64,000 nt of DNA, taken from contig NC_088304.1 of assembly GCF_032854445.1 (NCBI RefSeq), positions 15,165,850 to 15,229,849 of the forward strand, read 5' to 3'. The translations under genes and the position numbers were made by a program. A model generated the notes under the pieces. It was not told the origin of the DNA. It was given only the letters and a program-made list of their open reading frames with translations, and ran no database searches. This DNA comes from Liolophura sinensis (Eukaryota > Mollusca > Polyplacophora > Chitonida > Chitonidae). Position 1 is the first letter of the stretch. Every line of letters starts with the position of its first letter. This document shows positions 1-10,560 of this stretch, in pieces.

Positions 1-305
1 ACGTGTCCATATGTTTCCTGACAATAGTGTTCGATGGGTGTCTCACATAGCTATCTCTTCTTGTACTTTTTGCAGGCGTTAGTGGGTATTATATGTATAG
101 ATGTTTGTCCACGTGTCCATATGTTTCCTGACAATAGTGTTCGATGGGTGTCTCATATAACTGTCTCTTTTTGTACATTGAGCAGGTGTTAGTGGGTATT
201 ATATGTATAGATGTTTGTCCACGTGTCCATGTTTCCTGACAATAGTGTTCGAAGGGTGTCTCATATAACTGTCTGTTTTTTGTACATCGTGCAGGTGTTA
301 GTTAT
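1..305. repeat. 110 bp tandem repeat, about 2.8 copies, running off the window edge
   Basis: Units starting ACGTGTCCAT lie at 1, 111 and 221. They share CCTGACAATAGTGTTCGA, GGTGTCTCA and GTTAGTGGGTATTATATG. The third unit is slightly shorter and fades after about 305. The array probably continues upstream. Confidence 0.9.
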
Positions 306-1803
306 ATGTATACATTTCATCAACAGATGTCTTCTCTTGTATCACAATGAGTGTTCTTTGGTGTTCAAAACAAATGGTCTTGAAAGGAGAAACATTGCTG
401 ACAGGGTATCACATATAGACGTCTCTGGCTCGCACAAATATAGTGCATGTACACCAAAGGGATCTCCAAACACGTTCCCGTGGTTTTCAAGCATTTGCGT
501 CAAAATCAGTTCTTTACGCTCAGGCGTCAAAATTAGTTCTCTTAGGTTCGCAAATACAGCTTGCACCATTGAGCAGCACGAATAGACTCTTGGCCTGACG
601 GCCGCAGCAATCATGATTCCTGAGGTTTCATGAATATTTGGCATGGGATGGACGGAACTAATACCAGTGGGTTATCAGGCTTCATTTTGGCATTAACTAG
701 ATTATCAGCATATTTATTGTCATATAAATTATCTTTTCGACATTATATTGTAACTCCTCAAGCATTAAATATTCTCTTATCTCCTTTTCATTCGCCATGA
801 TATGGCTGCAGTATTGCCCACGTCGCGTTAACTCACAATCATTCATTGATCATTACATAACTTGTCTCGCCACTGAACTTAAAATTCTTTTAATGTATTT
901 TTTATCGTATAAATTATATTGATCAATCTTCTAAAAGAAATAGATAATATACATATAGGTAGAAAATATTCCCCACTGTCTACACTCTGTCGTTTTTAAT
1001 GGATTATGGGTTGTCACTGGACCAGCACGACTAACCTTCAGTAAACGACGTCATGAATTCGAATCCCGTTCCCGCCACACCTTTGGTTCGTTGATAAGCG
1101 TAACAGTTTCCGATTGGCCTTGTCTTGTTGCTTCATCAATGATCCTGGATTCTATCGAATACAGATGAAACAACCATTTCAGAAATAATAATAGACAGTA
1201 TTTCATCTTTCAAGAAGAGAGCCACAGTTGGGTCTGTTACAAGGTGGATCTCTATCTACGACTGAAGTATTATCCCATGTACTCAAGTACTATTAGATGC
1301 CTCTTTAGAACTGGTTAGACGCCCTGAGCTTTATACGGCTGGTGTGGATGGAGTAACTGGCGTCAGCTGTAATGAATAAAGATTGGCAGAGCTGGGAGAA
1401 ATCTTCTAAACCTAACTGCTGGCCTGCCAGCCAAGACATTGTCGAATCAATCACTGGAATGAGCTTGACGAGCTGAGACAGGACTGTCCGATTGAACTCT
1501 CAATGACATCACGCAAGCATGAGAAAACGGAATGACAGACTTTTCCAAGTGTGAAAAACCCCGTGAACAAACCGATGTATTTTTTTTTTTGTTCACTTGT
1601 GCTGTTTTTGTCTTTATGTTGCCCTTTTTTCAGATGGATGGAGACCTTGCGGTTGTTGTTGCTGGGGGTGGTTCTCTACTTGGTGATCGTGAGGCACATT
1701 TGGAAATGCGCATGCATCACAGTTTGTGACCACACACTGATATCTATAAATATATACTTATATTTTTGTTATATTTTGTCTTATTCTACTAGTTTTTAGT
1801 ATA

Positions 1804-1890
<87 letters not shown>

Positions 1891-2944
1891 TTTTATTGGA
1901 ATAAAATTTGACATACATCTGACTAACCCTCTGAGGTAAAATATCCACCCCACCGGAAACCAAACGCTCGTGACCGCAGATGGAGCGGGGTTATCTGACA
2001 ACTTCCGGTTACACATGTACAATCTGGCCACTGTCCAAAATTAGTTTTCCATTTACTCACATGTTAACATTTGGATAAACAACCCTGTCCCTAAATCTGC
2101 GAGCCCCGAACGTTCCGAACCCAATAAGCCTCCATCGTCCCCTGAGACAATTCCAGTTCCTGATAGTAGCTGACCGGTGAAATTTCCCACAAAACTGACA
2201 AATAGCTGATTGAGCCAAACCCACCCATTTAGAGGTCAGTCAGCTAGGACTTTTCACTACTTTAGGTTAGTGTCCATCCATCTCCAGTTCATGAAAACCA
2301 CACAGATTTATACCCAGCATAAAACCTTATAGAAAGAAACTTTGCCCTTCAAAATGATATCACCCAACAAGCAGGGAAAGCGCAAAAAGCAGCCCAAAGG
2401 AGCAAAAGAAAATACACAGAATGAATCCGAGAGTACGTGTAAACTAGCGGAAAAGTCGCTGGCTCATTTATCCAAAACATCGTCATTTGTATTACAAGGC
2501 GTTGACCAAGAAGCGGTCGCGCTGAAGAGTTGCTAAGATCCTTAATTTAAAAGTTTGGCACCTTGGTAAACTGTGTGTTTAACACTTTATATTTCTCTGA
2601 AAATGTCTACTGGGCTTTGCTTTTCTTGTGCGTGTATTTTGTTTCATCGCGAAGCCGCGAGAAAGTGGCTGATACTTTTTGAAGCCCCATTTAAACAAAA
2701 TCGTTTTGAGCAAGACGAATGATTTTGGATCGTTTTTCCTCCGTGGTATTTCCTGGCTCTTGTGTTTATCTTTACGCTATGCTCCGTCAGTGAAGCACAT
2801 ATGGTCGGCTCATAGTGTGCAGAAATCTGGCCACGCTTTCTTAATACACAAAACCTTAACACTCCCATGTGGGAACAGACTACCTCAAATCAGTGTTTAT
2901 TTTTTCATATACGGTTCCCGCCAGTTGTACATGTATGACTTTAG
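306..2944. other. Gene-free stretch
   Basis: Apart from the TA run, I see only a short Lys-rich open frame at 2342-2536 (MPFKMISPNKQGKRKKQ start, 64 residues) with no recognised homologue and no clear donor. I treat it as unsupported. A degenerate tRNA-like B box (GAATTCGAATCCC) sits near 1055. Confidence 0.5.
1806..1887. repeat. (TA)n microsatellite
   Basis: This is an uninterrupted TA run of about 80 bases. It gives a meaningless Tyr-Ile open frame on the minus strand. Confidence 0.95.
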
Positions 2945-3232
2945 TTAACCCGAGTGAGCGGATTACACTGTCAACTACCTATGGCGAGTAACTGGCGAGC
3001 TGTCCCACCAGGGAGATGTCGTATTGGTGAGAGTCAAGTGGTTATCAGCGAATTTCATGTAAGCTCCACCCAAGGGATATTGCAGATCACTTAATGATAC
3101 CAAGACTTGAACAATAACTGAAGGGACGAAGTCTTGTAAATGTACTATCTTAGGCTGGGATTGAACTCACGTCTCTTGTGACCTATCGGCAGAAAGGCAC
3201 AGCACGCTAACCACTGGGCAACGACCAGTATC
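2945..3232 (-). mobile_element. SINE family D with clear tRNA-like head
   Basis: Read on minus, GGTCGTTGCCCAGTGGTTAG to GAGTTCAATCCCAGCC forms a ~74-base tRNA-like segment with A and B boxes (3155-3232). It is followed by a body with AACCACTTGACTCTCACC. It is not a functional tRNA because the stems are poorly paired. Confidence 0.65.
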
Positions 3233-3334
3233 CATGATACGCTATAAACAGCTCGCTGCTAGACGGCTCTTCCAGCACACTTCCCGCCTTGTGTCACATT
3301 CAACTCTCAGGAAAAAAGATGGGTGTATGTATGC

Positions 3335-3625
3335 TTGGGGTTTAGCGTCGTACTTAACAATTTTTTAGTCATATGACGACGAGGAGTCATAAGGTGTGTG
3401 TATACATACAAAGGCAGGAGGAGTCCATGCCGCCAAAGTGCTGCCACCACTGAAGACACCAGACATGACACTCATGACACACTCATGGCCAATCAGTCAT
3501 GTCTCCTTGCTCTAACCCCTAACTGCGAGGTACCACTTTCAAAGTTTTTGGAATGATCCGACCCGGGTTTGATCCTGGGGTCCCCCCGACTTTTAATGCG
3601 GACGCTCTAACCATTCGGCAGCAGA
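3335..3625 (-). mobile_element. SINE family C
   Basis: Read on minus: a head with GGTTAGAGCGTCCGCATTAA and GGATCAAACC, then a body with GTCATGTCTGGTGTCTTCAG and GACTCCTCGTCGTCATATGA. The 3' block is TTGTTAAGTACGACGCTAAA with a CATACATACA-type tail. Confidence 0.8.
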
Positions 3626-3799
3626 AGCGGTCGAGGGAAAAAAAACGATGGGTATTCCCTGGCTTGTACTTTGAGCAATTTATCTCATCGCTTGAAGTAG
3701 TTCTTAAAACCTTTAACAATTTCATACTGTCTGCATATAGAGGACATCTTTTGCACCGAAAACAGTAACTGTGAATGTAACAATTTCCCATCTCGCTTA

Positions 3800-3823
3800 T
3801 CTGCAGTATTACATTTTATTTTT

Positions 3824-3890
<67 letters not shown>

Positions 3891-4098
3891 TTTGGTGTTT
3901 TACGCCGTACTCAACAATATTTCAGCTTATACGAAGGCGGCCAACATTATGATGGAGGAAACCGGGTAGAGCCCGGGGGAGGCAAGACCATCCGCAGGTT
4001 GCTGACAGACCTTCCCACGTACGGCCAGAGAGGAAGCCAGCATGAGCTGGACTTGAACTCACAGTGACCACATTGGTGAGAGGACTCCTGGAGTATTA
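3800..4098 (-). mobile_element. SINE family A with expanded (TTTA)n tail
   Basis: About 72 bases of TTTA repeats (3822-3893) lead into GGTGTTTTACGCCGTACTCA, the body and part of the tRNA-like head (CTTGAACTCACAGTG). The expanded tail is the microsatellite in this stretch. Confidence 0.93.
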
Positions 4099-4919
4099 TA
4101 TTTGAGATGGTACGCGAACAAATGAAGTATATGACCATTACATTCAAACTTTAGAATTTGATTACCATACATATATATGACTGATGATTTGAGCTACTTA
4201 ATTTTACAAAAATCACTAATACAGGATTCATTCTATAATGTAATGGTAGACACGTTTCACTTTGCACCTCTGTTTTTTTCTTCATTTCGGAATATATAGG
4301 CCTACTGAAGAGAGGTCCGTATGCGTCAGTCCAAACTTTTCGTCGGAGGACAAATAACCAAATTTTAGTGGAAAAAAATGTTCTTAAAAACATTTCCGAA
4401 TATGGGTACGAACCCACATCATTGATCTTGCTCCACAAGGCTGCTCTTTATTCATTGACTAGTACTATACTACGTATCAGATTCACCGCGGCGAGTCGCC
4501 TGTATAAAGCTCACCGACCGCGCCTGTCCACACTCTGGTGCGTTTTGTCCGCACCATTCCACTAAAGCGAGGTCGCCTCTTCGGCAATTGGAGCGATCTG
4601 GAACATTGGTACGCAGTTGACCGGGTCATGGTAAGTCTACTCGGGGATCTAGCCAAATTCACCAGATATCTCACCCAGGAAACTCGCATCGAACATCCCG
4701 TTCCGTGTTTTCCGATATAGAGCTGTGAACAACACGTCGATACCAGCTAGGCTAAGCGAAATCAAGTGGCGTGTTTAGTCTGTACCAGCGAGGCTGTACA
4801 TAGGCAGGCTGTAGTCTATATGAGACTATGACTGGACTGCTGAGGAAGATAACGAGTTCAATTCCTGGTTAAGATGCAAGAAATTTTGAAAGGTGTCATT
4901 AAGACTTTTGAAAACTTTA

Positions 4920-5475
4920 CACTAAGCTCCGCAGTGAGAGCAGAGTGGTGGTTTCATGCCTGATGGCTCCCGCATGGGTGGCTCTGGAGTGAGAGCGGAG
5001 TGGTGGTTTCATGCCTGATGGCTCCCGCATGGGTGGCTCCGCAGCGAGAGGAGAGTGATGGATTATGTTACACTTTCATTGTGTGTTTGCTCCGCAGTGA
5101 GAAGAGAATGGACACTAAGTTACAGTGTCACGCCTGTTGGGTCCGAGTATAGTGGAGAATGCTGATTATATGCTTCATGCGGGATGGACCCGCAGTGAGA
5201 AAAGAGCAACGTTTGTTTGTTACGTTTTATTTGATAATTTTGTCACTGGGAAGATAGCGATGATACCTGCTTGATAGCTCCGCAGTGAGCAGAGAATGTT
5301 GGTTTCACGGCTAAAGCTCCGCAGTGAAACGAGAGTGACGGATTATATGTTACACATTCATACATTATTGTTTCGCTGTGAGAAGAAAGTGATAAACTCT
5401 ATGTTACACTTCCATGCCTGAGGGCTCCGCAGTGAGAAAAGTGATGGACTCGGTGCTACAATTTCATTCCAGATG
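4920..5475. repeat. Degenerate ~55 bp tandem array
   Basis: The theme is GGCTCCGCAGTGAGAGNAGAG followed by TGGTGG or TGATGGA and a TTTCATGCCTGA block. It recurs at 4926, 4981, 5036 and 5089 and then less regularly to about 5475. The first two units are nearly identical and later ones are strongly diverged. Confidence 0.8.
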
Positions 5476-5479
5476 GCTC

Positions 5480-5940
5480 TGGCACATTGATTATACGTGT
5501 GATAACATTCACGTAACATTCTGTCCATTGAACAAGTATCTGTGATATTAGTAACGTTTAAGTAAGATTCTGTCCACTGAATAAGTACCGGTGATATTCG
5601 TAAAGTTCACGTAACATTCTGTCCACTGAATAAGTACCGGTGATATTCGTAACGTTAACGTAACATTCTGTCCACTGAATAAATACCGATGATATTTGTA
5701 ACGTTCATGTAGCAGTCTGTCCACTTAATAAGTACCGGTGATATTCGTAACGTTCACGTAACATTCTGTCCACTGAATAAGTACCGATGATATTCGTTTC
5801 AGTCACGTAACAATTCTGTCTATTGAATTTGTACCGGTGATATTCGTAACGTTCACCTAACATTTTGTCCACTGAATAAGTACCGGTGAAGGTCGTATCA
5901 GTCACGTAACATTTTGTCCATTGAATAAGTACCGGTGCAG
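5480..5940. repeat. 49 bp tandem array, about 9 copies
   Basis: The unit contains GTGATATTCGTAACGTTCAC, GTAACATTCTGTCCACTGAA and TAAGTACCG. CTGTCC at 5521 and 5570 shows the 49 bp period. It abuts the ~55 bp array without unique sequence between them. The short minus-strand open frame inside is not a gene. Confidence 0.9.
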
Positions 5941-6299
5941 GATTTTAAGCAGCAGTGTCTTGTGATCGCTTTCTGGAATATCCATATTGTTGGACTTTGA
6001 TTTAAACAATGAAGTTCAAGGTAAAGTTCTGTATATCATATATATCATATATCTGTTGGTTGTTAGTGAGTTGTTCAGTGTTGTCGTTTAGCTTCGTCCC
6101 ATTTTGGTAGAACGCTGTTAAGGCTTCTTAGTGAGTAAAATTGTACCCCGCCCCCGACGTTTGAAGAAAGTTATGAAGCGGCCCCTTTGAAACTAGATAT
6201 CAAACGTGATATACCGAGGATAAATATCAGAAGCAAGGTTAGATTTATTTATTTATTTATTTATTTCAGTGTTGCTTATCGAAATACGCAATGATTTTA

Positions 6300-6418
6300 T
6301 AGGTTTATTTATTGATTTATTCCATTGGTGTTTTACGCTGCACTCAAGAATATTTCATTTATACATCGGCGGTTAGCATTATGGTGGGAGGAAACCGGGC
6401 AGAGCCCGGGGGGAAATG
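6300..6418 (-). mobile_element. SINE family A fragment (3' part)
   Basis: The tail and GGTGTTTTACGCTGCACTCA, through AAACCGGGCAGAGCCCGG, are present; the head is missing. Confidence 0.85.
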
Positions 6419-6562
6419 TTTTATAGGTGAAGTGCTAGGGGTAAACCACCAACCTGTGGCACCTCACTGATGAATTTTACTACGTCTGAGATGCTGTTAT
6501 GCACCACTATACTGGTGGAAGACAAATGGTCCTTCAACTTACATTAAACTGCACAAACAATA

Positions 6563-6645
6563 GCTTATTGTCACCATGGAGCTATATATAGCTCAATGTT
6601 GTCACCATGGAGCTATATATACCTTCATGTTGTCACCAAGGCCCC
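6563..6645. repeat. Short tandem repeat, three units of GTCACCATGGAGCTATATAT type
   Basis: GTCACCATGGAGCTATATAT occurs twice and a third, diverged unit begins GTCACCAAGG. Units are about 32-36 bp. Confidence 0.6.
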
Positions 6646-7084
6646 ATGAACAGGTTTATGGGAACAGGGAATTTACATGGCTGGAAATGACTTTCCGTTG
6701 GTTCAGATGCTAAATTTCACTACAGTTTAAGCAAAGAATAATCTGCTTTCACCGCGCATTCAAAACGAAAAAAATAATTTTAAAAAGTTTATGGCAGTAT
6801 AGTATAACTATAAAGGTCCAACATACTTTTGTTTACGTATCATCCGCTTTAAGAGTGGTGTCCTTATCACGCCTAATTTTCAGTTCCCATGATACATTCA
6901 GTCCGCTCAAGTTGATAATTTAGAATTATAGGCATATTCCATGAAATGTCTCATTTTTTGCTGAATTTTACAATCAGGACAATCTTCTGAACAGTAGATA
7001 TAGACAAAATGATCCGTGCATTCGGATTACATATGCATGACTGTGTCGAATAAACTACACATGTATAGGTATGGGGGCAATCAC

Positions 7085-7240
7085 CTCTTGACCAATGACA
7101 TTGCGTCCCTCCATCAGCTCTCATGGGTTCTTGACCAGTGAGATCGCGTCCCTCAGTCAGCTCTCGCAGGTTCTTGACCAATGACGTCGCCTCTCCCAAT
7201 CAATCTCCAGCTGGTTTTTGACCAATGAAGTCACGTCTCC
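7085..7240. repeat. 43 bp tandem repeat, about 3.5 copies
   Basis: TTGACCAATGACATTGCGTC, TTGACCAGTGAGATCGCGTC, TTGACCAATGACGTCGCC and TTGACCAATGAAGTCACGTC recur at ~43 bp steps, with CAGCTCTC blocks between. The array ends about 30 bp before palindromic element copy 1. Confidence 0.8.
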
Positions 7241-7270
7241 TGGTACAACTGTGACTGGTTCAACTGTGGC

Positions 7271-7860
7271 TTAAAGGAGAAGAAAACATAAAAATTATGC
7301 CAAAATCAGACGAAAGAGCGTCAAAACTTATTTGCAGATAGGATCTTTAATATTTTTTTTGATTTTTTTTCAAGAGAAAAGGGTATTTGAATATATTTTT
7401 GTATGGTGGGTATTTGGGACCAACTTTTGGTATTTAACGTTGTTGCATAATAATGTTCTAAATAAGGATGTGATGTTTGTCCAATAAACTTACTTGAATG
7501 TAAATTTGTTGTTTACATCGAAACATATGCATTTAACCTAAATGATGATAATATTTATGAACATATTAAAAATATAAATATGATCCAAATTGATGTTTAA
7601 CGCATTTGTTAGCTGAAAAGAACAGATTCTCGTGTAAAAATATTTATTAATCGTGTTACATCCTCATCTATGACATTATTAAATAAAGACTACAAATACC
7701 AAAAGGTGGTCCCAAATACCCACCGTACAAAAATTATTTTCAAGTGTCTTTCTCTCCTTAAGGCAAAATCGGCAAAAATATTGAAGACCACATTTAGGAA
7801 TAACTTTTCGCACTCTTTCATCTGAACTTTATGTCATTTTTATGCTTTCTCCGCCTTTAA
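7271..7860. mobile_element. Palindromic MITE-like element, copy 1
   Basis: The arms start TTAAAGGAGAAGAAAACATAA (left) and TTAAAGGCGGAGAAAGCATAA (right, reversed). They share GTATGGTGGGTATTTGGGACC and the TGGTATTT and GGATGT blocks in opposite orientation. TTAA occurs at both outer ends (7271-7274, 7857-7860) and could be the target duplication, as in piggyBac-type elements, or part of the inverted repeat. There is no coding capacity. Confidence 0.75.
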
Positions 7861-9039
7861 CAGTGGGACGCCTCTGTGTAATTAAACACTCAAAGAAATA
7901 ATAAAAATATTGTCTTTATGTTATACTTGATGGTGCCACTTGGTTAAATTGTTTCATTGATGTTAGTTGTACAACTAAAAGACGTGCATAAGCAGGTCAC
8001 AATTTGTTAGAAGGAACCACAAGGCCGTACCGAACTTTTTCAGTGTAAATATTCTTCTGTTACTATTTGGAATAAGCCGGGTTTGAACTCAAGACTTAAA
8101 ACTATTCCATTACGGTTAAACAGCGAACAGTTAAATTGACTACTTGAAATCACAAGATCGAAAAGGGAATAAATCCGACAGGGGCCCAAGCCTACCTTCA
8201 TAGAGCTCCCGTTAAACGAGAAAAAAAAGCCCACCAATCTAAATCGATATTCGCGAGGCCTCAATCCCATCATTACCATTAACACCCATTCCGCTACAAA
8301 AAACTGTACTACATAAGTGTAAAAAAAAAGAAGTCTAGTTACACGCACAAGGGAAATAGCCATCAGTTTTCATTGGCGTTAGAAAAAAAACGTGTTTATA
8401 ATCAACAAAAAAAAAAGCTTGGAAGAAATGAGGGTGGTTGTAATGATCTAACATTTCTCCTCCAGTCAAGGCGGATGAAATGTTGCGGGGGTATAGTGAC
8501 AGTCTTGTACTTGAAGATTTAACCCAGATTAAAAAAAAAATTGAAATGCACCACAGAATTCCTCAGATTTCTTCTAGATTAACGTCGCTCTCAGCACGAT
8601 GTATTTTACAACGTCATATTACAACAATCTATTCTTGTTGAAGGACGCTCCCAGTGTAAACGCATTTATGATGCTGTGTCAGTCAAATTTCACATCGAAG
8701 ACACCAGCCGTTGGTCCTCACCTGTCACCGCATAACACCCTGTGAAACCCTACTTGGTTTACCCTCTTTCACAAAACACCAAGAGTGTATTTACCAACAT
8801 TGCCTTAATAAAACTGTCATCGACCTATCCCAACTTTGGGGTGAAATGTGAAATCTGGGTGTCTGTCTTTTGGGTCGAACTCTTCATGTGCTCGGTCATC
8901 GGTAGTAGCTTGATCGAAGCAGCATGCATGGAAGGGAGATAACGCCGGGAATTCGGGACTTGTTTCTCTCAAAGCCTGTTCCCCGAGGAAATCTAGGATT
9001 ACTTTGTTGAATAAGGACCAAGAGTGCCCTTTAAAATCT
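7861..9039. other. Gene-free stretch
   Basis: A+T-rich sequence with a few A-runs. No frame resembles a known protein and no repeat family was recognised. Confidence 0.5.
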
Positions 9040-10560
9040 TTGCTATGTTAAAAAAAATGAGTAACTATAAAATGTTGTTCGCGGTTGAATTTAAAGCAAC
9101 AAACAATAAACTGTTGTCTCCAGCTGATTTTAGTGCAATAAACCATTACAATATTGTCCCCACCGTGTTTTACCCTCTAGAATGTAGCGCCGAGTGTATT
9201 ATAGAGCTATACCCGTTATAAAATGACGTTCTCAGTTTGTCATTTATTCATTTATTTGAATGATGCTTAACTGCCACAGCCTACTAGTATATTAAAGCAA
9301 AAACCACTATTGTATACCTTGTCTCCAGCGTATTTACAGTACTCAACTATGTAAAATGTACATGTCCCTGTCCTATTTTAAAGCCAAAAACACTGACATA
9401 TCTCTTAGTGAACAGTATGGCCATCTATTATATAGGGCATAATTCTCTTCCCATTGTGGGCTATAGAGTAGTTCTCTAAGGAATGTTGATGCAAATTTTA
9501 AACCAAATCACTACTGTTTTGCTCTCATTGGGTTTTAAACCAAACCAGTAGACCTATATCCAATTGTTGCCGGTGGGTTTGTATAGAGCAATCCGCTACT
9601 TCATATTCTTGTCGATGGGTTTGTATAGAGCAATCCGCTACTTGATATTGTTGCCGGTGGGTTTGTATAGAGCAATCCGCTACTTGATGTTGTTGCCGGT
9701 GGGTTTGTATAGAGCAATCCGCTTATTGATGTTGTTGTCTGTGGGTTTGTACAGAGCAAGGCGCTACTAGATGTTGTTGCCGGTGGGTTTGTATAGAACA
9801 ATCCGCTTATTGATGTTGCTGTCGGTGGGTTTGTATAGAGCAGTCCTCTACTTGATGTTGTTGCCGGTGGGTTTGTATAGAGCAATCCGCTTATTGATGT
9901 TGCTGTCGGTGGGTTTGTATAGAGCAGTCCTCTACTTGATGTTGTTGCCCGTGGGTTTGCACAGAGCAATCCGCTACTTGGTGTTGTTGCAGGTGGGTTT
10001 GTACAGAGCAATCCGCTACTTGATGTTGTCGTCGGTGGGTTTGTATAGAGTAATTCGCTGCTTGATGTTGTTGCCGGTGGGTTTGTATCGAGCAGTCCGC
10101 TACTTGATGTTGTTGTCTGTGGGTTTGTATAGAGTAATTTGCTGCTTGATGTTGTTGCCGGTGGGTTTGTATAGAGCAGTCTGCTACTTAATGTTGTTGC
10201 CCGTGGGTTTGCACAGAGCAATCCGCTACTTGGTGTTGTTACCGGTGGGTTTGTATCGAGCAATCCGCTACTTGGTGTTGTTGCCCGTTTTTTTGCACAG
10301 AGCAGTCCGCTACTTGGTGTTGTTGCCCGTGGGTTTGTACAGAGCAATCCGCTACTTGGTGTTATTGCCAGGGGATTTTAACGCAAAATAGTTTTATCCC
10401 CAGTACATTTGGAGCAAACCACTGTAAAACGTTCCTCTCAGTGGATTTTGTAGCAACCCATTATGAAACACTTATCCTATGGGATTGCACATTAATTCAC
10501 ACTAACAGGTTCTCCACTATCTCTCCCGCGTGGTTCTTTAGAGAACCTTCGCAACATCGT
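9040..10560. repeat. Diverged flanks of the 42 bp array
   Basis: Either side of the clear array, weaker copies of the same theme recur (TTTTAAACCAAATCACTACTG, GTGGATTTTGTAGCAACCCA, TTGTCCCCACCGTGTTTTA), suggesting an older and larger array whose centre was re-amplified. The limits are approximate. Confidence 0.45.
9563..10385. repeat. 42 bp minisatellite, about 19 copies
   Basis: The unit is built on GTGGGTTTGTATAGAGCAAT followed by CCGCTACTTGATGTTGTTGCCG. Since 42 is divisible by 3, long frames stay open on both strands (TNPPATTSSSGLLY-type repeats on minus, VGLYRAIRYLMLLP-type on plus). No promoter, splice pattern or conserved start supports coding. Units differ by scattered substitutions. 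Confidence 0.9.

Noticed and set aside
1005-1078. tRNA-like segment with GAATTCGAATCCC
   Set aside because: The A box is unconvincing and no cloverleaf could be drawn. Probably a decayed SINE head.
2342-2536. Small Lys-rich protein of 64 residues
   Set aside because: Basic composition, no recognised family, no splice partner, and in a gene-free region. It could be a lone first exon but cannot be supported.
3155-3232. Functional tRNA gene (minus strand)
   Set aside because: A and B boxes are present, but the acceptor and anticodon stems do not pair well and a SINE body follows directly.
9601-10391. Long open frames on both strands (248 and 206 codons) as a repeat protein
   Set aside because: They follow from a 42 bp unit lacking stops. 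There is no start context, splice structure or similarity to a protein, and both strands are equally open.
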